This document shows, one piece after another, positions 1 to 11,888 of a stretch of DNA of 64,000 nucleotides. The stretch's first letter is position 1, and each line of letters opens with the position of its first letter. Made by a program: the position numbers and the translations under genes. Location: positions 2,398,620 through 2,462,619 of the forward strand of contig FN649744.1 in NCBI GenBank assembly GCA_000310025.1. The letters are read 5' to 3'. Source of the DNA: Ectocarpus siliculosus (lineage: Eukaryota > Sar > Phaeophyceae > Ectocarpales > Ectocarpaceae). The notes under the pieces are model-generated. The model searched no databases, was not told where the DNA came from, and saw only the letters and a list, made by a program, of their open reading frames with translations.

Positions 1-46
1 GAGGAGGAGGAGGAGGAGGAGGAGGAGGAGGAGGAGGAGGAGGAGG
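1..46. repeat. (GAG)n microsatellite
   Basis: A pure GAG trinucleotide tract opens the window and continues off its left edge, so its full length is unknown. No reading frame around it looks coding. Confidence 0.95.
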
Positions 47-1219
47 CGGGAGTCTGCGCGGGTTCGGCCCCCGACGATCAAGCAGGCGACCCGGGGGGTG
101 GGAAGCCGGAGTAGGGGCACCTAGCCGAGCGTCTAGCGTGTCGGGGGACGCTTTCAGGGGGGCGGGGGCGGGATCGGGGTGGCCGGCTGGCGCCTCGGAC
201 TACGACCTCGGTCAGAGCGGTGAGCGGGTGTTCGGGGCGTGGTTGTAAGATTGGGCGTCTCGCGCTCGCGGGAGTTTCTGCCCCCCAATACGTGCGTTTG
301 CCGTGTGTGTGGAGACAGAAACGGAAGGCGAGTACAGTGTTCTGAAGGCCTGAGTCGCTCGGATGCGTTGACAAAGCGGAGGGGCGCATCGGAAATCGAC
401 ACAATCCTCCGGTAGATGTTTTTTGAAAATATACATGCAATCAACGAGAGGCTACCGTTCGCGATACAGCAATATAACCACTGTCGAAGGGGGTGCTGTA
501 CACAAAAGAAACGCCGCTTGCATGGAAGAGGGGGACCAATCTGTCGGGAGGGGGGGGAGATGCCGTCGAACCAGTTAGTTGTTAGGGATGAGTATGAAGT
601 TTTTTGAGGTTGGGGTACGAATGGTCCAAGCGTTGTGGTGTTTTAGTCCTCTCCGCAGCACTAGTAGTAGTGCGGGGCACACTCGCGGCGCGCGCTGTGA
701 CCACAGGATGAACCCGTATACACAGTGTGGAGGCCTTGACCGCAGCCACCTTCTATTTCCACCCACGGAAATCGCTCTCGCCCGTCGACATGACAGCGTC
801 TGAGGTGGGACTGGACTTCGACCGGGAGGAGACCGGCAGCAGACACCCCCGCCCGGGAGCAAACGTCCGCCGCGGCCCTGAAATTCAGGACTACACCCCG
901 TTCTAAAACCCTGTCGTGGTATCCTCCGTTTTGTAAATATGTTTGTTGTTTGGCAGGTATTTATTTAGCCGGAACGTACGTCCATTTGGCCGTAGGCGTG
1001 AGGGAGTGAAGCGATGGCTGTTGTCATTGTTGTTCACGCCAGGACGGTAGTGGGTAACTTTGGCGGGGGCAACAGTAGGGAGCGCGCTTGCTGTAAACTT
1101 GGGGGTTTGTTGTTGTGTTCTTGATTGTCTCTATTACTCCGTATTCGTCGTCGTCCCTGTCGGTGTTCTTGTAGGCCATCGAGACGTTTTTGGTTGCCGT
1201 CGGTTTCCGAAAGAGGCGT
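47..1219. other. Stretch without recognisable gene
   Basis: I see no exon-like segment here: no open frame combines a plausible protein with splice consensus, and no RNA gene is evident. The bases are GC-rich and non-repetitive apart from the microsatellite at the left edge. Confidence 0.5.
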
Positions 1220-1421
1220 AGAGATGGCACCCCCCCCTAGACCGAATTTTAAGCTCAATTTTCTCCGCAACCAAGGGGGTTCAGAAGACAGCCTCATAAT
1301 TCTACGGGAAATCCCTTGACGATATTTTTACTAAACCATAATTTTTGGTGTTGGCACAATCTTGGTTGCGGAGCAATCGAGCTTTTGAAAATCGGTCTAG
1401 CTAGGGGGAGGTGCCATCTCT
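1220..1421. mobile_element. MITE-like element, about 200 bp, long TIRs
   Basis: The left end (1220-1256) begins AGAGATGGCAC and contains CTAGACCGAATTTTAAGCTC. The right end (about 1379-1421) is its imperfect reverse complement, containing GCTTTTGAAAATCGGTCTAG and ending GTGCCATCTCT. The arms are about 40 bp with a non-coding interior. Size and inner TIR motif (GCTTTNGAAATCGGTCYAG) match the element at 41199-41396, so these are members of one non-autonomous family. I could not define a target-site duplication. Confidence 0.7.
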
Positions 1422-4400
1422 CCGCCCCTTACGGTACGTTGGCCTGCCCAGTGAAAAGGTTTTTCAGTTTCTGGGGCGATTGGGACAGCCTGGCTTTGGT
1501 TGGTTACACGCGAAAGCAAGTGTCGATTAGGACGCGTTGTGTTGGCCGCATGCGGACCCAACGTGTCAACTAGGACGTGCGTGTGTGTTGGTCGTATTCG
1601 GACGCACGTGTCGACTAGGACGCGTGCGTCTTGGTCACATGAGAACGCGCGTTTCAACAAAGAGAATGGTTTGCTGTGTACTATTTTACGTTGGGTGCGG
1701 CCATGCCCTTCGGCGTTCTCTCCTCAGTGTGCACGCACACCTCACACCCACACGATGTTGGGGTAGGGCGACGCGCCACGCGGGGTTCACTAGTAGAGCT
1801 CCACGCCTCCTCTGTCCTGCTCTTCTGTGTTGTTCGTGTCTGGATGTGTTGTGCAGTGCAGCTCGTGGGTTTTTGGTGGCGGTGGTAGAGAGAAGCATCG
1901 AGTGATTTGTGGCGGTGGAAACGACAGGTCGGGAATGGTGTATGTTGAGAATATAATGTTACGAAAGAGGATTTTGGTGCGCTCGCTTTAACGGGCCCCC
2001 CTTTTTTTTTTCTTTGAGGGTGGCTCTCTCTCTCTCTGTGTTGATGTTTGATCCTCTGGGTATTCTAATGAGAGATAATTTTTGTGGAATGGCACAGTGT
2101 TAATGTAGCTAATTTATGGCGAGATGAAACACGAAGTCTGGCGAAAGTAGGGGGGGCGGCTACGGCCGAAGAATGTATTTCGTTCCAGCCAGAACAACCC
2201 TTCCAAGACTCCAACGACGTCTTTATAGAAACAACGTCGGGCACAGCAAACGGGCAGAATTGATACGTTCGCCTTTAACAGGTTTTTCGAGGCATGCCGC
2301 GCCGCGCCACCGAATGGACTCTTTTTCTTGGACTTAAGGGCTTGGCGCAAGCCACAGCAACCCACTTTCCTACTATTACAACCCCTCGCAATCATGTCCC
2401 CAAGCACTGAGCATGTGGGCCCTCGGTGCGTATAAAAACCTTTGTGGGGTCCTAGACACACAGCCGAGGAAGGGTCATTGCCCACACATGCCCTCCGGGC
2501 CGCATCCTGTCAAAGGGCTGTGGCAGTAGAAACAGAAACATTTTATTTACTTCGAGTTCAACCCCTCCACACACACGAACGTTCGTCTCGCGTGGAAACC
2601 TCAACCTTTTCTAAAACCTAAACCTCGTCCTACAAGTGTTGGTGTGCTTTTCGGCGCGATTCGGCGGCCATGGCGGCAGCCTCAGCAGACCGGGCGCCGC
2701 CCTTCCTGGCACCAATGGCGCCACCGACGCTGCCTCTTCTGCAGCTCGCGGCGCCGCTGTTGAAGTCCTGTCCGCCCGGTGGCGACCGGTGCTTCAGAAA
2801 ATCGCCCGGCTCGTAGCTGCCCGCGACAACGGTCGGACGTTTTCGTTCGAGGAGACGGGGTGACGGGGGTTGGGTAACATGGGGCAATGGCAGACGCCAC
2901 TGGGAATTGCGAACGCAGTGCACCCGAGGGAGTGGCAACACAGATGAGAGCCATGCCGCGCAAAAATACTCTCGTTGTTTGCCAGTTGCTCAACGCCTTC
3001 CTATATCTCTAAGACCATTTTTGGTGGCCAGGTAGACGGGTTGTCACTCGGAGGGCAAGAAACTTGGACGGTTAGCCTAAACAAGAAGCAAGAGGTCATG
3101 TGCCTCTTCTCCCTGGAAGACAACTTCCGGAGTGTCGTACAGTGTGTGTCTTGAAAAGGGCACTACGCCAGAAAACGAGAAACCAATTAAGTGCCAGCAT
3201 CCCAGTCGACCGCAAGACCACTACCTTACCGACGGACCCCACGTTGCCGCTCGCGGGCTCGCTCACCGCGATGAGTCAAGTGGTGTGGACTATATATTGC
3301 ATGGTGATGGTGTTGGGCGTTTCATGTCGCCCCCCTCCTGTTTCCCTCGTGAAACAAACTTAGCATGGACGAGCTCATGAGGGCTTTTTGCGCCTCTCCT
3401 ATCTTCGAAGAGTTGTGTTATGTTGGAGAGATAAATAACAATCCTTCCAGTGACCCTTTCAGGGGCGTTTTTGTCACGCAGCAATAGTTGCCTGAGGGAG
3501 GACATTCCGGTGGCCAAAGGTTAGGGAAGTCGTGAGTTCGGTTGAGCGCAACTACCTAACTTTTTTGTGAGTGTATCGCTACATTCCACGCGCCCCTTTG
3601 TTCCCTTCGATGGTTTTATGCCCCCCCCCCCCCTCCCCGTTTCTCACCCTTTCCGCCTACAAAACATGTTGTTCCTGCCCTTGGCGTGAACGAGCAAGTC
3701 TTGGCGCCTCGTCTCTTCCCGCTTGAGCTTTTCGCTGTTGTACCCACCGCACTGAAAGGGGTCTGACTCGATGGGCACCATCGCCCTGCAAGAAGATTTT
3801 CGGAGAGCAAGAGGCGCACATGTTGGGGAACATGCGAGGGTAGGGGATATAGAGGTTGCTCAGTTGGGGAGACGCTTGCAAGACGGTTCAAATGTTGGGG
3901 GTCGAGCATGGTTGTCGAGCGGTCATAAGCCGACCGATGGAAATCGTCGTTGTGAGCAAGCACTGAAAATGCTCCAACAGGTATGTAGTAGGTATGCGTA
4001 CGTCGCTTCCTATGCGGACGACGGATGGAAAATAGAAATCCGGTACGGTGCGAGCACAGTGCTTGCCACCCGCAACGCTGAAGTCGATATGGTGCGAGGC
4101 AAGTCGTCGTCAAAGGAGGGATGTTTGGGAGAGTGTTATCCTGTCTTGGAAATTAACTTCAAACTGCTGGAAATAACCATCCGGTGATGTGGAAAGTACT
4201 AACAGATAGAGTTTACACCTTTTGGCCGCCGCTCGTCTTCTCTGCGAACCTCTCCTGGCCGACAAATCGGATGTCGGTGGTCTCCCCTCCGAGCTGCTTC
4301 TAAACCGTTGGATCGTATCTGCCATCTGCCACCCCAAAGCATAGACGTTGGCAGCCAGAGGTGAACGGAGTCACATTAAGACCTTGAAAGCTTGCTCGAC

Positions 4401-4819
4401 GATGGTTCTGTTCTATTTTGTTCGGAAGGAGAGTAGCTCGATCTCGTAGAATAATTGACATTGCTGATGCCTGTGCGATAATTATCGGGCAACGTCCACA
4501 GATAGGGCTGATCTGGTTGCGTGCGTCTATGCGTGTCGAGGGGTAACGCGCACCATCTGCCTCCATTCGGTCTTAAGAACCGCTTTTCTCGTGGATTCGG
4601 AGGAGCGCGCAGGGGGCATCAGAACCAAGAAAGATTCCACGCATGTATTCAAGGAAAAAAAATCTTCTTGTGCCGTGCCTCCGAAATCATCACCCCACGC
4701 TTTCCCAATCCAAGCTCAAAAGCAACAAAATTACGGTAGGGCATGCGTCATGATTTCACTGGTACTTTGCATCGGACATCGTTGGTAGTACCTTGGTAAG
4801 GCGGGAGGTTGACTCTCAC
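1422..4819. other. Stretch mostly without recognisable gene
   Basis: Apart from the minisatellite at 1520-1652, the only exon-like spot is a GC-rich island at about 2668-2863. It has a Kozak-like CCATGG at 2668 and an open plus frame rich in Ala, Arg and Leu, but no splice partner or family could be assigned. Open frames elsewhere (for example 2114-2485 minus and 3771-4187 plus) lack splice or domain support. Confidence 0.45.
1520..1652. repeat. Minisatellite, three 43-45 bp units
   Basis: Units begin at 1520, 1563 and 1608 with GTGTCRAYTAGGACG and share a GGACSCA(A/C)GTGTC junction. Spacing is 43 and 45 bp, with a partial unit after about 1651. In one plus frame it reads as a repeated VSTRT...GR.RTH motif, but nothing supports translation. 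Confidence 0.8.
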
Positions 4820-6608
4820 CAGAAAAGAACCCGTCCCTTTTCTCAAAGCGTCTTCCTTCTCTAGAAGGGTGCGTTTTTCCGCCTCGAAGTTTCCCTGAGT
4901 GTTGGCATCCGACACGGAAAATGGAGAAAAAAAACGAGCAGAGCAGCGGCCACAAGAATAACGACTAGCGTGAAGCACACGTTCGCAAATCGTTACGAGG
5001 GTTGCAGGCTTTCATCGCGCGGCAAAGCGTTCAGACAACAGCAAGGAGCAATTACGTTAGGAAAAACGTTCTTGCAGATTGACCCGCATCGTCATAACTA
5101 ACTTCCACAAGGTTGCAAGAGTACGCACCTTGCCAGCAGTGTAACGGTAGGCCTCCTGGTGGTTCATCCCGACAAATGCAGGGTCATACGCCCAGAGGTG
5201 CCCTTGATTTCTCTCTATGAACGGCCGTAGAAATGCTTTGACGCCGCCCGGTGACGGCCAGTACCTGTTCGGTGGTGCTCCAGCGTCCCCCGCCATGCTG
5301 TCCTGGAGGCTGAAACAAAGAGTTTTCAAGATGCAAAATGATGACGTCCGTGAATCGGTTGAAACGTTCCCTGTTTTCGCTCGTTTTGTTGCTTCCGATA
5401 CTGTTTTTTTCACCTCCCAGTACGGTTTTCTCTCAGTGCGGTCCCTTCTGTACAGACACCAGCACTGTGTTGATCTTGATAGGGAGAGGGGCGGGGAGTG
5501 GCCGCTACAGGGATTTTAAGCCATAGAGGAACCACCTGAACTCCTCATCCCCATGTGAATTGTACTACAGTTGCCCAAATAGATCAATGTTCGTGGAGAA
5601 TTCCTGGGAACATGTGAGTGCCGATTTCGCATGTATGTACGGCCTGCTTGTTCACCTTCGATCGAAATTATTGTTCGGTGACGCTAGTGCGTTTTTGGCC
5701 CTATTTTTAGGACCAGGCGACGTCTGCTGCCTTTGTGGACCCTCCTCGTGCAGAAAAATTGGCTGTTGATGCTGCTGTTGTTGTTGCTTTTGCCTCCCTC
5801 TTATGCTGCTGTTCCCATCCCCGTCTATTACCCGTAGACCGACCCCGTTGGCATTGGGCGCAGCTGTTGTTCTGTCTAATCTACCATGGGCAACGACCGT
5901 CCCTCGCCTCCTCCCCCCACCGGTGGTCGACGGCCTCAGCTGCCCACCTCCTTCTACTGCCGCTACCTGGGACTGTCGGTTGCTAGTGGTAGGGGTAGGC
6001 CCAATATTTGCATCGCGACGCCTCTGCTGCTGCTGTCGTTGTGGCGAAGCGTCAGATGTTGTTGGCCGTCTGTGGTTTTCAACGCCCATCACCGGTGCCG
6101 GTTCAGGCAATCCCCCATCGGCGTTCACGGGAATGGCCATGGCCGCTCCTTGGACTACTCCTCCCGCGACCATAGTGTGGGGTTGGCGCATGGTCGTCGC
6201 ATCGGCTGTATGCGGACGCAACAGCTCAATTTGCTGCTGATGCCGTCGCTGATGTAGACCACCAATCCCACCCACACCACCGACGTCGCCGTTGCGATTC
6301 GTGGACACAGGCGAATATATTCTGCAAACTTTCTTTGCCAGCTTCGCGGTGGTGATGGGGCGGGGTCGCGGTGCGCCGGGACAGTCGAGGGACGCGACAA
6401 TGGTTGCCTCGACCTCGCCGTAGCCATTTGTCGGCACGGCCTCGGAAAACTCCGAAGAACCCAGAGAATTTTGTTGCTCCCTTCCATACAGACCCATCTC
6501 GAGAGGATCTGCGTCTTGCTTTGAAATGCGTCGATGTAGTGAATCCGCCTTGCTCAGAGCTGTGAGTTTGGACTCGACAAGCACCCCACGAAAGCGGGGG
6601 TCCAGCAC
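4820..6608 (-). CDS. Hypothetical multi-exon gene, Gln/Arg-rich N-terminal part
   Basis: I do not recognise the family. Three segments on the minus strand join in phase 0. The first is a long open exon ending at 5967 (CAG|GTAGCG donor); the same frame stays open to 6608, but its start is not resolved. The second is a 58-codon exon at 5302-5129 (CTCCAG acceptor, AAG|GTGCGT donor) that looks strongly coding (it includes PPNRYWPSPGG and GHLWAYDPAFVGMNHQEAY). The third is a 25-codon charged exon at 4894-4820 (ACTCAG acceptor, CTG|GTGAGA donor) that looks helical. The long exon is rich in Gln, Arg and Pro, with Q runs like a disordered regulatory region, and begins with LDPRF. That motif resembles one in hAT transposases but is too short to use. 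Start and 3' end are unresolved. Confidence 0.5.
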
Positions 6609-6892
6609 ACCAACGCCCAGGAATTACGTGTGGTTACGCGAAACACACGTGCGTTGCGGGGCAGGTGCAGGGGTGGGCAATGAGCGTGGGCAGGCTTACC
6701 TATTTTGTCATTGATCGTGCCGCCTTCTGATTGTGCCGCCTTGCTCCCGAATCGGCACAAAACTCTCCGCAAACTCAAAATGTTTGAATCTATGCTCCTG
6801 TGCTCCACATACAAGTGCATGGGTACATGTAGATAGTGCCCTCTCAAACCTGACGTTCTTGTCACCTGCCGGCTGTCTTCCTGAATATCAAT

Positions 6893-9714
6893 ATGAACGA
6901 CCCTTCCCTGCGATTAGAGGTATCGCGAATCAAAGACAGCGATGATCTTCCCGTGGTGAGAGCCTTGTGCAGCAACCCAACCTCCTCAAGGCAACGAAAT
7001 CCTAACCCGAGTGCCTCGGAGCGCAGTACCCATTGGCTGCCAAACCGCTAGCCGATTATCCGCTTACTTCTCTGTCCACCTTGTGTTTCACGCCAGCCGC
7101 CAATCCCGCAGCCGCCGGATTTCTCCAACAGCGTTATTCCGATGAGGGGGAAACTGAAGCATATCCAGTCCTACATCACGTCTCTCGAGTGAGCTCATCT
7201 TCGTGGTCTACTCAGCAAGAGGGCGGAGCACTGGTAGCAGCTCGTTGTCGCCTTTGCACTTACGTCGTAGAAGCCACAAGTTATCAAATGCGCATGTGTT
7301 GGTGACTCGATGCCTTCACCAGCCAGACACGCCCCGGGCAGTCGGCTGCGGCGGATAGATGTGAATCATTGGTAGCGATCGCTCTGTGAGATACTGTAAA
7401 AAGTTGTAGATAGCCCGTTCGTACAGTCTGATCCTTGAATTGTAATGGTGTTCTCTGTTCAATGTGGTTCATTGCATCATCCTCCGCCATTGCGAACAAG
7501 ACTCGTGCATTTAAGTACATTGAGAATCTACCATAGCCCGAAAATGTACAACATGCATCGTATCCAATGCATCACGTCACCCCAGGTATAACTACACGGG
7601 CGAAGCCTTCTTCGTGAAAAAGAAGGACCGCGGGTTCAGACACGTGACGTCCACAGCCAAGCTGATTATCCGCGAGGCGCTGCCGATCCAATGCGTCGAG
7701 GCTGTCTTCGTCGGGGCGTATCTTACCGCGGACATGGCTGAGGCAGGTCCTCAATTTTTTCATTCCGTAGGAGACTCGTCCATATTGTCGCCATAATCAC
7801 GTCGCGTTTGCTGGGTTAGACTACATGGTGGGTGTGAGTCACTACACCCCACGCTCTGTGACACTGCATGAACCCCTTTACTGCGGAAAAGCAATCCGCA
7901 GGTGCTAAATACCAATAATGCAGAAATCGGTACCTTATTCGTCCCGAAAACTCGTGCTCCCTACGTTGATCACAGCCGTTTCATACAAACCCTCCTGCCC
8001 CTCTCTGCGCGACAACCTGAAATCTGTATCACCGACCACAGGTGGATCGTTTTCCTGTATGCTTCCGATCGTCTCTGGATGGGCGCGTGTACAGGCACAT
8101 TGTCCTAGCCGTGCGTAGTGGGGGGAAGTGGGGTTCTCTGGGTCTGAGTCGCCGCGACAAGCTCATGTACAAGGAACTGAAGTGAGTCATGGCCTTGTAC
8201 GACAAGAGATGGGTAGATTGCCGTTGCCCTAACGGGTACTCTAGCTTATACTACGTGATTCACCATCAAGATCTACAAGGTTTCTCCGGTAGTAAATAGT
8301 GATGACTTATGTCCATATACATAGGATATCAACTTCTCAACGATGCACCATGCCACGCACGGGCATGCATGTTGCAGGTACGACCTGTTTTCGAAGCTTG
8401 TAGGCGACTTCAGGGAATCGTACGCTAGCAGCTGGCACCGCCTGGAACAGGTCTGGGTAGGCTTCCCTCTTCCTCATGACATATCTTCCAACGTGGCCAT
8501 CAAGTGGAAGGTATTGGTGGTGTGAGTTTTCTTCCATGTGTCCTTGAGCTGTTGGGACAAATGACATGAAATCGAATTATTGGCAGCATTTCACGGACGG
8601 TACAAATCTGGCACCAGACCTGCGACTCGGTTCCATTCGCGGGGGGCTGATATTGTATTTTCGAGTGAGCGAGTCTTAAAATATGAACCACAGCGTCAAA
8701 TTTTCGTCCGCTGGCACGTTGGCAACCATGCTGCGAGCCGTCGGGTATATCAGCGAGAAGTGGTCACGCGACTTGTGTTTCCTTGTTCCGACCTATATGG
8801 CGACTGTATCTACGTGTTGACACGAGACTCCCAAAAGCTAGCGCCAAACTGCCTGTCATAAACAGTCATCAGCACCTGTGCTGCTTTCACTGGTCCAGGC
8901 GATGCGAGCGAACGTCGGAACGGATCCGGAATGGTCGTCAGCCGCACACGATCTCAACCGCTTCGTTGCCTGCGCGAACAGTCTTTTCGAGAGCTTCACC
9001 ACCACTGGAAAGCTGCCCGACCACCCTCTCCTCAGCAACAGCACCGACACCACCAGCAGCAGCAGGAACAACTTATCACCCTCAGCCGCAGCCAGCAGCG
9101 GCAGCGGTGAGGGAGAACGTGGTGCGGGATGGGAGGGAGATCCGACCGATCCGAGAGGGTCCCCGGGTGGACAATCGTCGGGTGTCAGGTCTCCAGGCTT
9201 TCCGCCGTGCTGGCTCGCACCCGAGGGCAACCGAGGCAGGCGCGGGGGGCGGTGGAGTAGACGCGCGAGCACGCCTCTTAGACCTACGAAAAGTGGAGGA
9301 GGGGGGAAGGAAAACGGTGGGATCGTAAGGCGTGGCGGAGCCGGGGGCGGGAGCACCGGGGGCGCCGCCGCCAGCTCGGGGGGTTCGGATGGCCCCAACC
9401 TTGTGGCCTCGCCTCCACGGCCGAGATCCAGGTCGGTCGTCGTTGGCGGTGGCCGCAGCGCAAGGAGAGGGGCGGCGAGAGGCGGAGGGGCTGGAGCCAG
9501 TGTGTCTCCAGGCAAGTCTAGGCGGCGCATGTCCAAGAGTACCGACAAAGACAGAGACGACAAGTCTACCTGCGATACCAGCGATGCGGCTGGTACTGCT
9601 GCGGCCTTTGGTGTTGCTGGTGATGGAGGTGTTGCTGCTGTTCTGAATAGTGGGAGGGGGGGAGCAGACTCGAACGAGCTCTCGCCACCCCCGAGGCCGC
9701 TACCAGTTTCGTAG
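6893..9714 (+). CDS. VASH: Vasohibin-family tubulin tyrosine carboxypeptidase
   Basis: Vasohibins are transglutaminase-like cysteine proteases that remove the C-terminal Tyr of alpha-tubulin. The model has six exons: 6893-6955, 7097-7188, 7586-7742, 8042-8181, 8378-8510 and 8866-9714. All phases match, giving 477 codons plus stop. The core follows the family closely: HIQSYITSLE joins YNYTGEAFF; LPIQCVEAVFVGAYLT holds the catalytic Cys; YRHIVLAV holds the His; WGSLGLSRRDKLMY holds the Ser. YASSWHRLEQVWVGFPLPHD then aligns with the family C-terminal lobe. The last roughly 230 residues are a low-complexity Gly/Ser/Arg tail, probably disordered. Intron 3 needs a GC donor (GAG|GCAGGT), which gives exactly the spacing seen in animal vasohibins. 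The first exon (21 codons from an ATG) is the least certain part, and the last exon could begin at 8899 instead. No SVBP partner gene is visible nearby. Confidence 0.88.
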
Positions 9715-10220
9715 CAATGGTTGGTTGAGCTTGTCGCGTTCTTCTCAGCCGAGGGTGTCCCGCAGAGTAAACTTGTTGTGGTTGATGCGAAGACGAACGG
9801 TAGATAGAGTGATGCGTGAGGAAGCGGCGTGGTAGACAGCTGCGGGAGATTGTTCTTGGCCAACATTTCTCCTTGTTTTTCCTGGGTATGTCAGTATTCA
9901 GCTTTTGTTCTTGGCGAGGTGTTGTGTTGGTGTTTTTATTGCCTTACTCGTCGTTCCGACCTCTGCGTAGTATATTTTCCAACATTTGCATTTGGTCCAA
10001 CTGATGCGTGATCACAGGCTTACGGCCCCCGAACGGGTACAGTATTCACACGAGAGAAAAAGGACCAGGACACCAACACAACGCGACTACAATAACAACA
10101 GGACATACAACCCCCCAGGCGGTCAAACATCGCAGCTGTCATGTCAGACGAAATATAGTAGATCGATAGGCAGAACTCATCGCTGTGGTTGTGCGTTCTG
10201 CCTTACTTTAATGTTGCTTG
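9715..10220. other. Probable 3' UTR and intergenic
   Basis: This AT-richer stretch follows the vasohibin stop codon. I see no coding exon, RNA gene or repeat in it. Confidence 0.4.
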
Positions 10221-10538
10221 TGGTCGCGAAATTCGCTTCTTTTCTTTTTTGGAGGGAAACGAAGAGAAGGTTCGGGTCAGAACGGTGCTTCATGTATCAA
10301 TGGCGCCATGATAAAAAAAAAAGAGACCGAGCTCAACAACCCAAACTGAATCCAGTCGAAACGATCACAATTTCAAGCATGGCCTGGAAGGAAGAGCGGT
10401 GTGAGCAGTTGGGGGCTGGGGGGGGGTCGCAACGGTTCACATCAATACAGGGCATGGTTTACATGGGCAGAGAAGACCTCCGACGCCGTGGCTACCAGGA
10501 ACACGAGCGGCAGCAGGCGGCGCGGGGGGGGGGGGGGG

Positions 10539-10638
10539 NNNNNNNNNNNNNNNNNNNNNNNNNNNNNNNNNNNNNNNNNNNNNNNNNNNNNNNNNNNNNN
10601 NNNNNNNNNNNNNNNNNNNNNNNNNNNNNNNNNNNNNN
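10539..10638. other. Assembly gap (100 N)
   Basis: Exactly 100 N, a common placeholder for a gap of unknown size. The left flank ends in a G homopolymer. Confidence 0.99.
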
Positions 10639-11010
10639 CAAATTTCTCCCCTGGGTTTTTCCTTTCCCCTTTCTTTAAATTTTCTTTGTGTCCGAAAATT
10701 CCTTTTTTTTTTTTTTTGGAAGAAAAAAAAAAAAAAGTTTGGGTTCAAACGGTTCTTTTTTTTTTAAAGGCCCCCATAAAAAAAAAAAAAGAGCCCGAGT
10801 TCACCACCCAAAATTAATCCCATTAAAAACATTCAAATTTTAAACCTTCCCCTAAAAAAAAAACCTTTTTACCCATTTGGGGCTTGGGGGGGGTTCCCAC
10901 CGTTTCCCTTCAATCCAGGCCTTGTTTTACTTGGCCAAAAAAGCCTTCGGCCCCCGGGGTTCCCAGAAACCCGAGCGCCACCAGGGGGCGGGGGGGGGGG
11001 GGGGGGCTCC
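10639..11010. other. Degraded duplicate of the pre-gap sequence
   Basis: This segment follows 10230-10538 base for base in outline. It has the same T-run then GGA, then GTTCGGGT/GTTTGGGT, the A-run before GAG(A/C)CCGAG, the AACCCAAA(C)TGAATCC-like block, the GGGGCT(T)GGGGGG block and the final G run. It is smeared by homopolymer expansions and by substitutions toward the neighbouring base. That pattern fits the low-quality end of a sequencing read better than biological divergence, so frames crossing it are meaningless. Confidence 0.8.
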
Positions 11011-11888
11011 CGGCGACGGAACGAGGACACAGACACCTCGAGACGACAGGGTCAACAGGGACAGAGAGGCGAAAGGGCTTGCGCGAGTGGGAGGTGGGTC
11101 ATGGGCGTGGACCTACATTGGGGTCGACTCCTCAGGGCCATGGAGATGGAGATTAAAGTTTCCGCCGGGGGCAGAGATTGATCTACTACATAGGGCAGCA
11201 ATGGGTGAACGAGAAATTAATCTTTGGCCAAATTGGAGATCGGCTGGTCGGTGCAATGGAAAATGATAGAGTCAACCGAAAAGGCGTGGGAAAGTATACC
11301 TTCAGAGTCAATCTGTAGTTTGTGCGCCCGGACCGATTTGCAGGTGAACTCTTGGTGAGTCCACCACAACAAAATGTGGCTTCCCGTTCAAGTATTAGCT
11401 CCAAAGTACGTTGAACCCCTGTCGGGGGAGCCATCAGAACAACGAAAGAGACACCGAACACTATCGAGGTCACCGCCAGCCTAATGAATGTTGTTCAGAA
11501 CTGCGACCTCAAGAAGCTCGAGAAAGCCTATAATTTCTCTCTGGAGCGGTCGACCATATTGTTGTTAATAGTTTCACTTTTTCCTTTCCAACCTTTCCAA
11601 CCAGCCTAGCAAGCTCTAGTCTCACTTGGCCGGGTTGGTCGGCTACATAGTAGCTGGATCAGAGCTGTGTTTTCCACAGATGTTCTCAGGGCTGTAACTC
11701 ACTGACTGGAGGTCTAGACGGGGGGGGGGTATACAGGACGCCGTGGACAGAAGCAAAAAATGATCGGCCGTGTCGGATATCCATTCCCTCTTTCCCCCCA
11801 CACCCCTCTAACCTAGTCCGAGGATGGCAAAGAGGGTATGCACGGGTATAAACGAACGTGCTGCTGCGCAGAGAGGTGAGTAGGGTGG
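11011..11888. other. Stretch without recognisable gene
   Basis: Nothing coding, repetitive or structured is recognised, apart from a short G run near 11720. Confidence 0.4.

Noticed and set aside
2114-2485. 123-codon minus frame
   Set aside because: No ATG in good context, no domain and no splice partners.
3616-4187. Overlapping open frames on both strands
   Set aside because: Neither shows a domain, codon bias or splice consensus; chance is the simplest reading.
5652-6608. hAT transposase from the LDPRF motif
   Set aside because: Five residues are not enough, and the rest is Gln/Arg-rich without a hAT dimerisation domain or terminal repeats.
8856-9866. 336-codon minus-strand frame opposite the vasohibin tail
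   Set aside because: It is Pro/Leu-rich antisense of a low-complexity GC-rich exon, with no start context, splice sites or domain.
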